From positions 291,319,147-291,383,146 of the forward strand of contig CM046875.1 of assembly GCA_025667525.1 (NCBI GenBank): a stretch of DNA of 64,000 nt, in the 5' to 3' direction. This stretch comes from Glebionis coronaria. Its lineage: Eukaryota > Streptophyta > Magnoliopsida > Asterales > Asteraceae. Position numbers and translations under genes: made by a program. Positions 22,117-34,090 of this stretch are shown here, piece after piece. Position 1 is the first letter of the stretch; each line of letters opens with the position of its first letter. A model generated the notes under the pieces. That model searched no databases. It was given only the letters and a program-made list of their open reading frames with translations, and was not told the DNA's origin.

Positions 22117-24529
22117 TATATATATATATATATATGATGTAATTTTATTACATGATTGTTTGATGATTATTTTGATATTTATACGAGGTATTTATACGAC
22201 GTAGATTGTCACAAGGAACCCTAAATCCCCTAGTAAATTAATCGAAGCTATTCTCGTAGGAATTCTAGTTATCCTAGATCTAAACCAAGTTGTGGATATT
22301 TATGATCCCAACAAATGGTTGATATTCGAAGAAATGTTGATATTAGTTGATTGTGATATTAAAGAAGAATTGACGATGTTAAATCTGATATCGATGTCAT
22401 GTCGATCTTTCCTTATAGGGTGGAGTTTGATAAAACGTTACCACCTGGAAAGGTGTCATCTGAATCATTGTCACCCAATTCTTAAATTTGAGAATCGAAA
22501 GGGTGAATGTTGCACTTGAGGCTGTCATTGGAACCATTACCCAAAAGCCTCATGCCACTAGTACCTTTCCGAGAAGTCTAATTGAATGTGTGAGTCATTT
22601 CATACTAGTGACTCATTTGATAATTTTTGTTGTAAGAGCTATAGGATTGGAAATTAAGTGTTGATCATATTGAGATTTTATTGCACTTTGAAGGTCTAAT
22701 AATAAGGTTGAAAGTATTGGAGAATGAGGTAGGATATCGAATTGAGTATAAGTTGATTGAAAACTTGAATAAAGTAAAATTTAACCCGTATGGAATATGA
22801 GATTGTTAATAGAAGTCGTTAAGCCCTGTGATTGAATTATAAGGTTTTAATTGATTGTTGATTCGTGTTAAGGGTTGTTCCTAGGCCATTGTCCAATGAC
22901 GAGGATGCCCAGTGTCCTATAAATAAATTGAAGAAATCTTCTTGTGAATTGGGACCAATGGATCTTCCGGGACATACGGAACACCTAATGACTCTTGTAG
23001 GTTAGTATTCATTGTGGTATCTTTTAAAAATCCCTAACTTAACTAAGATATCAGTTGGTAGGATGAGTTCTGAGAATTGTATGACATAGTGACACGTAAT
23101 GTGTTACGGTACAATTTTGACTTGTTTGCGATTAATGAAAAAGACTACCTTTGATTGCTAAATCCTACATGTATCGATGTTATCTATCTTTTATTGCTTC
23201 ATCCTAATGTTCGCATTAGTGATGCAACCATTGAACAAGTACTCATCTTGAATTGAGTTACGTTGTGGATTATTCTTTTGAGTGCCACCGAGATCATGAA
23301 CCTCTTGATTATTTGGCTAAAGCTCATTTCCTATCATATTGTAGTTAGTTCTTGGTGAACAAGCTTTCATCACTCTTTTGCAGATCACTCATTGTTTTTT
23401 TAAGATAAAACCGTATCCATTGAGAAAAATTGAATTTTCATCACTATAAGAATTATTCAAAGTAAGATTTATAAGTGATTGTTATCGAAATGAGGTTGTT
23501 TATAAAGTACCTTGGAAAACTTAACTGTTTTTATAACAAAGAAAATCTTTGTAAATTTATTCTTGATTCTTATTTAAGAATTAAGCATGAAAATGTTTTT
23601 ATTATAAACATGATGATAAAATTTTGACGAACTGAGTATTGCATCATTAATCTTGAAATTGTATATAGTTGCGCGCCTACATACAATTTAGAATGGACCA
23701 TGCAAGGCTGATTAGTAGTCACCATAAAACTGATTAATAAACACTAAATTTTCTTTGAAGATTGTGAAAGATTAAAATTTATGAGATCTGCAAGAAGTGA
23801 AAAATAAGGACATACTGTTAGGGACACCTACATATGTGCCTGTAGAATCTATTCTTCTGAGTCGAATTTACTCATCTGTGGAAATTGTCTTATTTGACAA
23901 TTGACAATTCTTTCTTGTCCAATTCTCCCGTAGTGAGATTCTTAGGAAAAGTATCTGATTACCGAGTGTTGATACCCGACTGGATGTATTGACGTTCTTA
24001 TCATTTATTATGATTTGATTTCATTTGAATGACCTGGGTAACGATCCGGGAGCTTTCGAATGCGTACTCAAATTATGAAAACATGGGATATATTCATATT
24101 CGTTAAATGTTTTCGTCTGTATCTGATTTGAAATTCTATCGCGTAAATCATGCGTTGACCTTACTCTTTTAAGGTTAGTTATGTCTCCTGATATCCTTGA
24201 ATTTGTGAAGGATTATGAGTTATTATTAGTCTTTTGAGAAGTTCACATCTTATCGACGGTAATGAAACTGGAAAGTTGATAGTGCCAGTAGAATGGATTG
24301 ATTAACTATGACATGACGACATTGTCTTAATTGATGGGAACTCGAGTAGAAATCCCCTAAAAGATAAGATGTTGATTATCAAAAGTGATCTAAATAAATC
24401 TTGATGGATGACCATATCCTGCATTTAGACTTGAAATTATACCATGAATGGTTATAAACTGATCATAGATCTTGTAATCTAGAACGACCTTAAAATAAAT
24501 GTATTAAAAGATGTTTATGTTATCTGAAG
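22117..24529 (+). pseudogene. Decayed chromovirus 5' internal region (gag expected here)
   Basis: After the AT remainder this should hold gag and protease, to judge by its place before RT. No zinc knuckle or protease motif could be recognised. All frames are broken every few dozen codons. Confidence 0.4.
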
Positions 24530-27330
24530 TTTTAGGAAGTATTTGCTGGTGAATTACCTAGACTATCTCCATTAAGGCAAGTTGAACTTGGTATTGATTA
24601 TATTCCCGGTGCTGCACCTGTGGCATGTGCACTGTACGTCAGCACCATCTGAATTAAAGGAATTACCGTACAACTGAGAGAGTTGTCGGAGAAAGATTTT
24701 ATTCTACCAAGCTCGTCATTATGGAGAGCTATGGTATTATCATTCCTTATATTTATAGATTACTGTGAACTAAGTAAATTGACAATCGAAAACGATATCC
24801 ATAACTCGAAATGGAAGAGTTGTTCGATCATTTACAAGGTTCTAGCGTATGTTTTAAAAATTTTGATCCTCGGCCTGGTTATTATCAACTTCGCGTCCGC
24901 GAAGAAGATTATCTATTCCAATCACTACATCCGGTACTTGTAATGAACATTATGAGTTTCACGTGATGTCGTTTGGATTGACTAATACACATGTAGCATT
25001 CATAAATTTGGTGAATCTCATGTGTAGGCTGTAATTTGATAAACTCATGCTCGTGATCATTAAGGACCATTTGTTTGTTTATAAGAATAAGGAGGAGTTA
25101 ATAATTATTTATAGATTGCCCTGAATTGACCGAACAATGAAAACTTGTACCTTGTAATTAACTGTAATTTAAGGCTTAATCTTTTATATTAGTTGATCGT
25201 GTGATTAATAGAAAATAGAATATATTGACTCTTTAAAAAAAAAATAAAAAAATTAAGAGCCCTTTTAAGACTTTGGGTTTTACCAAAAAGCTAGTGCAAA
25301 TATGTTTTGACAAATGTTTTAACAAAGGATTTTTAAGGAATCATTCCTTATAACTAAATAATTTAACTAAACTCCTGTTTAGGGGTAAATGTTTGTGCGT
25401 AACTCAAAACAACCTAAAAGGGATTGAGGAAAATATTTAAACCATGACTTGGAATTTGAAACGCAAATTTCTGCTTTTCAACTAAGAAATTTTTGACCAA
25501 AGTATAAACAAAGATTTTTCGAACATTTACGGATCTCATTAATTATTTTAATTATTTTCGATAAATCAACGAAAATCTTGTTAATTAAATTCAAATTTAT
25601 TTTGAACACTTTTATAAAATTGGTCGAACTGAGAAAATTTAAAACTTTTACGTTTACATTTCATAAAACTAATTATTTATTATTTAATTACTTGTAATAA
25701 TTATCGACGCTTTAGACGCCGGACTGAGCAAAACTGATAAAAATGATAGTTGAGACGAAATTAAAACTTAGAAGATATGAAGAAAGAATATCTGAGTGAA
25801 TTGTGGACATGATAATTATATCATTAGGAGAGGTGAATTTAGATACCGACGCATTATGTAAAAAGAATAAAGAGCCAATTAGGATGTATTTCTTAATAAT
25901 GATTGTGTAAAATAAATTAGCGAGCAATATAAAAATAATTGATGCCTATAAGAAGGATAATATAGATAATAAAAAGTGGTTCGCGGCTGATATGAACCAT
26001 TGTAATTGAGAAGCCGATAGCGTTAAATGTTTTAAAGGCCACTTGTGATTGACTAAATATGGAGGATTGTGAGATATATTTATGTTGGAATCTTGTAAGT
26101 ATAAGTATTCTATTCCTGTCATTTCTGATTTAATATATCATTATCAGAAGAGGTTGTACTAATGGCAAATTATGAAGGCAGATATCGCCTCATACATTAG
26201 TAAACGTCTAATTATTGCAAAGGTCATCATCTGAATTTGATTCGATTTGGGTCATCGTCGACAGACTGACCAAATCTGCTAATATCATTCCTGTTAATGA
26301 TAGATTCTTGATGAAGAAATTGACTCTTTTGTATTTAAAGGAGTTATGTAAGCATGGTGTGCCTGTATCGATCATCTCTATCAAGATCCTCGCTTCGCAT
26401 CGAAATTCTAGAGATTTGCTCAGAAGTCATTGGGAACGAACCTTGATGAGAGTGCTGTTTACCATCCCAATCGAAGGGACGAGGTAGAGTAACGATACAA
26501 AATGCTAGAAGCAATGCTTTATGCTTGAATGATTAACCTTTAGTAATAAATTGTAAAATCGTTTTCCTTTGGAGAGATTACCATAGATAATTATCGTATT
26601 AGGATCGAGATCCAAATCTTGTAAAGATATATATTAGAGCATCTGTAAGCAGGAGTTGGGATGAAGACACCCGACATACACCCATTGTGAGTTGGACATG
26701 TCATTTAGGTTTAAGGTTGCCTATGATGACAAACCTAACCTTTCAAAATACCCGACCCGCGAGACCTGAATTGATTGTTGAAATTAGGATCTGATTATTG
26801 ACTGTCGGTAGTGGGCAGGAGGTTATGTGAATATGAAATGTAGATCTTGAAGTGCCAGATGGGTAGCGAAGTCATGCCAAAAATTTTAACTATGGAAAAA
26901 TGAATTGATGATCTGAAAGATCATGGGATATAAGTCCCCGTTGTATGGGACCATTGAGATGATGTAAAAGATTGGTTTGAAAGGCATATAAGCTGGATCT
27001 ACCCTAGGACTTCAAGAGCTGCGTGATTTATGTTTCGTAAATCGAACTTGATAAATATCTATCAAGTGAAAATCTAATCACTTCTTGATAAAGTTTAGAT
27101 CGACGAAAGGTTGCATTCATCAAAAACCCGTGAACATCATGGATAGAGAAAGTAAGTCAAAATTAAGCCTAATCTTATTCATGTAGTTATGTTTGATGAA
27201 ACTCGCGTATTGTAATGAATTACACTTGAGAGAAAAGACCGAATGTGGAGGAAATACCCACATGGCTTTAACTCTATAAGAAGCGAGTAATAAGATAAGA
27301 TGATCTTTGAGGACAAAGATCCTGTTTAGG
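24530..27330 (+). pseudogene. Decayed Tekay-like pol (RT and integrase remnants)
   Basis: Scattered over all three frames are remnants of chromovirus pol. Pre-RT: a segment like LRQVELGIDYIPGAAPV, then LRELSEKDFILPSSS at ~24670-24720. RT: KLTIEND near 24780, then YYQLRVREED-like sequence near 24880 and a degraded FGLTN segment near 24970; no YVDD/FIDD motif survives intact. Integrase: DSIWVIVDRLTKSANIIPVN at ~26230 and KHGVPVSIIS at ~26355; the catalytic region after it is garbled. Near 27130 VNIMDRESK matches the end of Tekay pol. Many stops and indels rule out function. Confidence 0.75.
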
Positions 27331-27339
27331 GGTAAATGC

Positions 27340-30300
27340 TGTGACAATCCGTCAATTTATGGTTGATATTTTATTCTCAAGTATTATTTAAAAACATTAT
27401 TTTTAATGTTATATTATGAACTCACTTATTTTTGGGAAGAAATTTGGATTTACGTCTTGAAGTAGCATCGACTACGTCTAAACCGGAGGATTCTACGTTA
27501 CGTGCTTACATTTACATACACCGTCCTTGATGACAGTCCGACATTTCAGAAAATAAATTTATCCGTGAATATTATCTTGAGATTTAAATTTGTGTTGGTT
27601 CATAAACTCACAAATTTACGAGAAGAGATTAAGACTTACGATTTTAATTTAACGTCCTTTATGACTAAACCGGAAACCATAGGATTACGTATTTATGTTT
27701 TTGAACTCCGTTTTTGATGAGACAATTTTTATTAGATTCATTTTGTGCCGTTGATTCATAATTTATAAAAATGTTTTTCGCAAAACGACCCGAGGGCACG
27801 CAAACTGAGGAAACTAGAATCGAGAAGTTCCCGTACATTATTAGGGATGAGACAAGTTTAACACTTGTCCCACCCCTAATAGGGGTGGATTACAAAAGAG
27901 TGTAACACTCTTTGGTGTCACAATATTAGCCTTAGTTAAGACACTTGTCTCATAAGATTCAAAGCTACTTAGCTTTCCTTCTCTCACACTTTTCTCACAC
28001 ATGCAAGGTGTAAGAAAATAAAAACTCTCTCAACCTCCATAACTCCTCTCCTTTTCCGTCCATATCCATCACAAAATCACCATATTCATCAAATTTTAAC
28101 CACAAACATAAGATATAATCAACATATGTTGATAACTACACAACAAGATGATGATTGGAAGTGATTCCAACTTGTAGAAAGAAGTTTTCTTGGAGTTCTA
28201 GGGCTGAGATTGGAGCTTAGATCAATGGGTTCATGCATGGCTAAATCTAGGGTGGATCTATGAATATGAAGGTTCAACAAGGATGACCTAATTGGTGTAA
28301 TCATCTCTTTGATTCTTCACTAAGATTAAAGGTCTCCATCATTTGGTTGGTATAGAGATTGTTTCTTCCTATCCTCTTGTTATTTTGAATATGTAATCTT
28401 GTATTTTCTTCATTTATATATATGTATATGATGATTAATGATGATCAAAAATATTATGTGGGGATCATGTGTTGATAGATTTGATTAAAAAGATTAAAAG
28501 CTACATAAAAGGATGTTAAAATCATGGCTAAATTAGGAGACTGTATAAAACAGTAAAGAATCTTATGATAAACTGATAAAATGGCTTGGATAAATTAATA
28601 TACAGTAAGCTATGAGTCTTGTACACATGTGAGAGTTGGCCATGCAATGGAATCATAAAAATGAGTGAGATATGATCAAAACAAGTTTAGAGTGCAAATC
28701 TGAGTACACTATTTTGGACGAATTTTATAAAATACTTGGAGGTTGATTCATCAGTAGCTATAAAGGAAAAAAATTGAGGACATATCATGTAGAATATTTC
28801 ATAAACATTTGGGGTTCTATCTCCATGTAGAACTCTAGATATGACTATTTTAGTAAACAAGATTTTTAGGACTGATTTTGTATAAATAATATATAATATA
28901 AGCACTCAAATTTTATATAAAATTTATATAAATATAAAACCCACTAGTTGATAATAATTATAATAAAAGAGTTATATGAATATTGATATTAAAATGGGGT
29001 ATGTTATATAAATTGTAAATATAAATGTTTTTCCAAGTTATAAAACTATATACTAAGTTTTACGTCTTTTCGGCTAAAACCGAAAGATTAACGTTTTTGT
29101 CAAATAAAACTTAGACGGTCGGACCCATCTAATTTAAACTTTTATAAACTCACATACTGATATATGAACTTATATAACAAGTAAAAACTGAAAAAACACG
29201 AGCTTTACAACATATAGACATTAACGGGCCAAATTAGTCTTATTAGACTATAAACCCGACTAGTTAGTAAAACACTTATAAACTTATTTATTGGGCTTAA
29301 CCCATTTAGGCCCAACATGTAAAGTATAATACTGATAATAAAAGTATAATTGGGCTAATGAATAGTATTGGGCTTGTAATAGGCCCTTTGGGCTTCAAAA
29401 TGTAAACAAATTGAACAAGTGTAACTAGTCTTGAAAATTTCCAACACATAACACTAAAATGAGTAAATGAGAATATATAAACCCACTTCATCATCATATA
29501 TATAAAATCATCATATGTATACATAATTGTTATTTTTATAAAGTCATTGGACAAGAGTCTAAGACGAGTATTATTTGTCTAGGTTTTCCGTGATTGAAGC
29601 ACGTATCGTACGTCCGAATTGCCGATAACCCGCCTTCCCACATCAACGTGAGTTCATAGCCTCGCACTCTTTTAAATGTTTTTATAAAATGTTTTATAAA
29701 CCCACGAGGGAGATAACATGTTAGTTTTTATAAAATAGGACACAATTTGTCCCGATTGTTTGTTTATTGATTTGAACCCGAAAGATTGTATGACCCGATG
29801 AATGATTAAATGACCCGATAGATGAAATGAAATGGATTATTAAAGTTAGGTTATGTCACTAAAAGTCCCATTAGCATGAATTGTGAACTACCGGGATTTG
29901 GTAGACGCTTATGCATATAATCGTACTATTTGGGGACGATCACCCCAGTTCGCGCCTTGACGGTTGATCCCGTCGTGCCACATTGATTGGTAAGCGAATT
30001 TATATATGAGAAGATTTACACAAGTGTGATTATTGTGATGACACGCTAATTTAGATGGTCAAATTGAGTTTCGGGCTAGCTACCCGTTGTTTGGTTTAGT
30101 AAGGTAACAATGTCATGCGGCTTATAATAATCCAATTAACGAAATACTGCTATACGCACCGAATTACGATATATTGCCTGACTAGCAATACATGGTCTTA
30201 TTATTGATTTTATGTTCGTGTTTTGGTTTTCATAACCTTATTCATATAACGGTTTTTATTTAACTCTATACAACGTTATAAAACGTATTGTATGATATTT

Positions 30301-30787
30301 TTACGACATTGGTTCGTATAATGACTTTGAAGGCGAAAGCCTATATTATGATTTTGATAAGGATTGGTATAAAATGACTTTGGATATTTTATGGCCTACT
30401 ACAAAGATTTGTACAAAATGATTTTCGGTAATAAATATATACCGATGATATATTAATGGTTTTCATTAAACTCTATAAATTCACTCGGCGTTATCGCTGA
30501 CCTTTTCTTTTAACATGTTTTATCTCAGGTACTTGAAGGTAATTCTCGGGAAGACAACAAGAATTCATGGCCCGCACTTAAATAACAATTTCCATTCAAA
30601 TCTTTTGTAAAATTGTATGAAATGACCATGACTTGGGACCTATGTAAATTTGATATTAATGAATGGAAATGCTTTATTATTAAACGACGCGATTTGTATG
30701 CATTGTCTATGATGTGAGTAATGTGCTATCCCGTAACACCAACGAGTCTTCCGCTGTATTGAGTGGTATAAATTTGGGGGTGTTACA
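27340..30787 (+). repeat. 3' LTR of the chromovirus (3448 bp)
   Basis: Same ends as the left LTR (TGTGACAATCCG ... GGGGGTGTTACA), preceded by a weak purine tract TTTAGGGGTAAATG. The copia frame resumes immediately after it. Confidence 0.92.
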
Positions 30788-31680
30788 CATTTGAAATGTA
30801 ATTAAATCTGTTGCAGGTCATTGAAATCCCATTATCATTAGGGTTTTGATCTTTCTTAGGTCTCCATGTCAAGCTTGAAGAAGCTTTAGACCCCTTACCA
30901 TGTGGTTGCAAATATTTAGGTCTGGTCACGTTTCTGTCAGCGTTGGATTTGGTCTTGTCAACGCTGCAATTACCCTTGTCAGTGTTGAACCTAGGGTTTG
31001 CTACAGAAACCCATTGCCTATTAGACCAAGTATTAGTCTTTTGAAATGGTCTTTGTCCATGAGTGTTAGACCCTCTAGTGAAGAATGGGGCAGTTCGAAC
31101 AACTTGTGGACTTCGCTGCACACAGGGTTTGGGTCTTACAACGTTTGAATTTCTAACAACGTTGACCTTGGAAGCGTTGACACACTTATATGCTAAATGT
31201 GAAAAGCTACCACAAGTGTAACAGGATTTTCTAGACACAACCCTAGGTCTAGAAGAGAAGAAGCCTGTTCCATCATTACTAACTTGGCTTTTAGGTGACC
31301 TGGTATTCCTATACATTTCTGCATATTTGACACTAGGTTTTCTAACAGTGTTTGAGCCAAGGTCAACAGCCTTACCAGTGATTGGGTTTGTTACCTTAAT
31401 AGGGGTTGACTCATTAGGACTTTCACATAACAAGCCACCCTTAACAAATAAGGTAGGGTTCACTTTCTTCCATTCATTTAAGTCAGTCAACTGGGGTAAT
31501 GACTCTTGGTGGAGGAATGAATTCCTCCTCTTGGAGTTCTGGTAAACCAGTCTAAGATAGGTCCTTTCTTTGGACACCATAGAAGTCATCAGCTGGTGGT
31601 GGAACCACAGTATAGTCTTTCATCCCAATCCAAGTCATGTCCTTAGGATCCCTTTGTTTATTAACACAATCTCCTAGGGT
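30788..31680 (-). pseudogene. Copia gag-protease linker with second CCHC zinc knuckle
   Basis: The minus-strand frame (to 31589) carries a basic, Ser/Asn-rich chain with a zinc knuckle CYTCGSFSHLAYKC, in addition to the knuckle at 31681-33417. Zinc knuckles of Gag bind element RNA. The Lys/Arg-rich region after it contains 7-residue repeats such as CSVDKTKSNADRN, encoded by the GTCARCG motif at 30936, 30957 and 30978. Stops at 31590-31680 split it from gag. The chromovirus insertion cuts it at 30787 and the frame's continuation is at 8335. Confidence 0.7.
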
Positions 31681-33417
31681 TTATGTGGCTTTATCAAATC
31701 TCTGAATTTTAAGGCCCACGTTATCCTTATTCTTAATGGCCTCATCTAACTTAGCCTGTAATTCACTATTAACCCTTTCCATGATGTTCCTAACATCATT
31801 ACTAGCATCTAACTCATGTTTTAAGATATTTATTTTATCCTTTAAATCAAATTCCATTTTCTTGTATTCAGAAACTGTTTTCTCAGTATGTGTGAGAGCT
31901 AATTGATAGTTAGACAGTTTGCATCTCTCAGTACTCACATCATCTAACAACCTTACCACCTCTTTGTTAAGTTTCTCAGTATTTAACCTACAACCCTTAC
32001 TACAAAAAGCATCATCGTATACCTCATTATCTGATGAAGAGGAGGAGTGTGCCATGAGAGCATATTTAACATGCTCTTCTTCTTCAATTTCAGCAACCAA
32101 AGGTTTATCCTCTTCCACATCCTTAGACAAATAGCTCCAGTCCCATCCCATACCATCAATTTCTTGCACTGCAACCATGGCCTTAGGATCTTGAGCCTTA
32201 ACAATTTGACTTGAGGGTTTGCCAGCATCAGATCTTCTTGGAGATCTGCATTCCCTTATTAAGTGCCCCATACGATGACAGTTGTAGCACTCAACTTTGG
32301 ATTTATCAAATCCAGCAGTGTCCTTTGCATTAAAGGCCATCTTCTTCTTAAACCTTCTATTCCACCTGTTTGCTCTTATACTAGCAAGAGTCATGTTCCA
32401 CTTAATGTCCATCTCTTCCAAGTGTTCATCACTTATTTGCTCAAGGTCCTCATATGTAATCACTAAACCATTGGGCAAAGAAGCAATATAAGCACATATA
32501 GTATCCATATCCCAACCAGCAGGTTTAATTCTTGGTGAGTCACTTTTGTATGTGTCAGCGTCTGAATATGAGGCGTTGACAGGACATGTTCCAGCGTTGA
32601 CACATGTTGATCCAGTGACTGGATGCATGTAAGAGTCCTTCTGATCAAATTGGCCTTCACTATGTGAGAAGAAGGCCATGTTACTATTAGTAGACTTACT
32701 TCCATGCTCCAAAAGAGTTTCATTCTCCAACAGCCTTAGTTTTTTGTAGATATCATCAAAAGTAGAACTTTTGTGAGTGTTGTTGGCAAGTATAGATCTT
32801 GCCTCAATCTTCCACGCATCACCAAGACTTTTAAGAAAAGTGGCATTAATGTCAACATCACCAAGTTGTGTCCCCATGAAGGACAACTTGCTTGTAATGT
32901 CAAGCAGTCTGCTTCTCACACTGCTAAGCTTCTCATTAGGTTGAGCCTTGAAAACAACATAATCATGCATGAGTTGCTTCTTCTTTTCTTCCCTAGTATC
33001 TTCATTGCCACCATACGCAACTTCAAGAGCTGCCCAAAGGTCTTTAGCAGAATCATAACCTCTGTATTTATGCTGGTTCTCTTGTCCCAAAGAGAGTTTC
33101 AGAATATTTAGGGTTTTCATATCAACCGTTCTCTTTGTTATGTCTTCAGCAAACACAGCTCTACCATCACCAGGTTTTTCTTTCTAATCTGCTTCTGGAC
33201 ATCCAGCAACAGCAGTTCTTGTAGCAATGGCAGCAGCAATCTTTTCAGCTCTATTGTATGTGTTTCCTTATTCAATGATCTCCCAAAGAGTGTAGTCATA
33301 GATCCCCAGATATTGCTCAAATTTGAATTTCCACAATTCAAAGTTGGTTGCATCAAGCATGGGAATCTTGATGTTTGGCAAAGGTGAGGAGGAAGAGGTT
33401 ATTTCTTGATTTGACAT
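31681..33417 (-). pseudogene. Copia gag (capsid and nucleocapsid)
   Basis: It starts at the ATG at 33417, about 85 bases after the primer-binding site, with MSNQEITSSSS. The capsid-like UBN2 domain follows (WKFKFEQYLGIYD; LWAALEVAYGG; LLDITSKLSFMG). A CCHC zinc knuckle CYNCHRMGHLIREC lies near the middle. The C-terminal third is a predicted coiled coil (repeated Leu/Glu/Lys, ending near KDNVGLKIQRF). Two nonsense codons interrupt the frame near the N-terminus (TAA at 33268-33270, TAG at 33184-33186); otherwise it is open. Gag forms the particle that packages element RNA. The copy is inactive but not old in appearance. Confidence 0.85.
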
Positions 33418-33500
33418 GATGTTGTTAGGGTTTTGAGAAAATTAGGGTTTTGGTGATTTTAGGGTTCTTGTGTTCTTTAAGATCAAAAGCTCCTCAACAA

Positions 33501-33512
33501 GCTCTGATACCA
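33501..33512 (-). promoter_or_regulatory. Copia primer-binding site, initiator-Met tRNA type
   Basis: The complement reads TGGTATCAGAGC, two bases from the LTR end. Confidence 0.9.
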
Positions 33513-33751
33513 CTTGTTGATCCCAAACTTAGATCAATTTAGCTTTATGTATACGAGATTAGATCAAGTAATACACTTAGAGAAACCTTTGTATATGTAT
33601 ATGACAATCTAAGTGTTATGCGGAATTAACACTTACACAAGAACACACAAGATATAAACAAACTTTCACTTTGATTAATGATATCAAACTTGCTTACAAT
33701 GAAAGTGTTTAACGTATGAAAACTTATATTGAACATTAACCTAAAGGTCTT

Positions 33752-33759
33752 CTTTTATA
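33752..33759 (-). promoter_or_regulatory. Copia LTR TATA box
   Basis: TATAAAAG on the minus strand, matching in form and position the TATAAAAG at 63335-63342 in the other copia LTR. Confidence 0.65.
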
Positions 33760-33891
33760 GACATAAGAAGCCTTGTACAATAATCTACGTATCAACTATT
33801 CTAGGTAAAGATAAATATAGAAAATACATTGTTGTTCCTATCTTTACTAGAAGTAATATAGAACATAATAAACGTGTAGATCATATCCTTC

Positions 33892-34002
33892 CATCAGTGC
33901 TTGTCTTCAATGTATCAACGCTTGACTTTGTCTTGTCAACGCTTGATCTGTCAGCGTTTGTTTTCTTCTTATCAACGCTTGTTTTACTCTTGTCAGCGCT
34001 CA
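33892..34002 (-). promoter_or_regulatory. Phased CAAGCGTTGAC array in copia U3
   Basis: Six copies (plus strand: RTCARYGYTTG-like) start at 33892, 33914, 33935, 33950, 33971 and 33992, with spacings 22, 21, 15, 21 and 21. The TTGAC/TGAC core is that of W-box-like sites. The position upstream of TATA suits an enhancer. Confidence 0.7.
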
Positions 34003-34031
34003 AGTAGACTGGCTATATTTTATTCCCAACA

Positions 34032-34085
34032 TTCATAACAAATTAGGACAACCTGTTAAGATCTCATAATATAATACATTGCACA
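34032..34085 (-). other. Fragment of the element hosting the copia and gypsy insertions
   Basis: Short non-coding piece between the copia LTR and the gypsy target duplication (34086-34090, GCAGA). By position it continues into 58568 across the inserted element. Confidence 0.5.
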
Positions 34086-34090
34086 GCAGA

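Larger units (their letters stand above)
33515..34031 (-). repeat. 5' LTR of the copia element (517 bp)
   Basis: On the minus strand it starts TGTTGGGAATAAAATATAG and ends GATCAACA, with inverted ends TGTTG/CAACA. It has a TATA box at 33752-33759 and, 130-245 bp upstream of it, a phased array of CGYTGAC motifs (33892-34002). The 3' LTR is outside the window. Confidence 0.88.
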
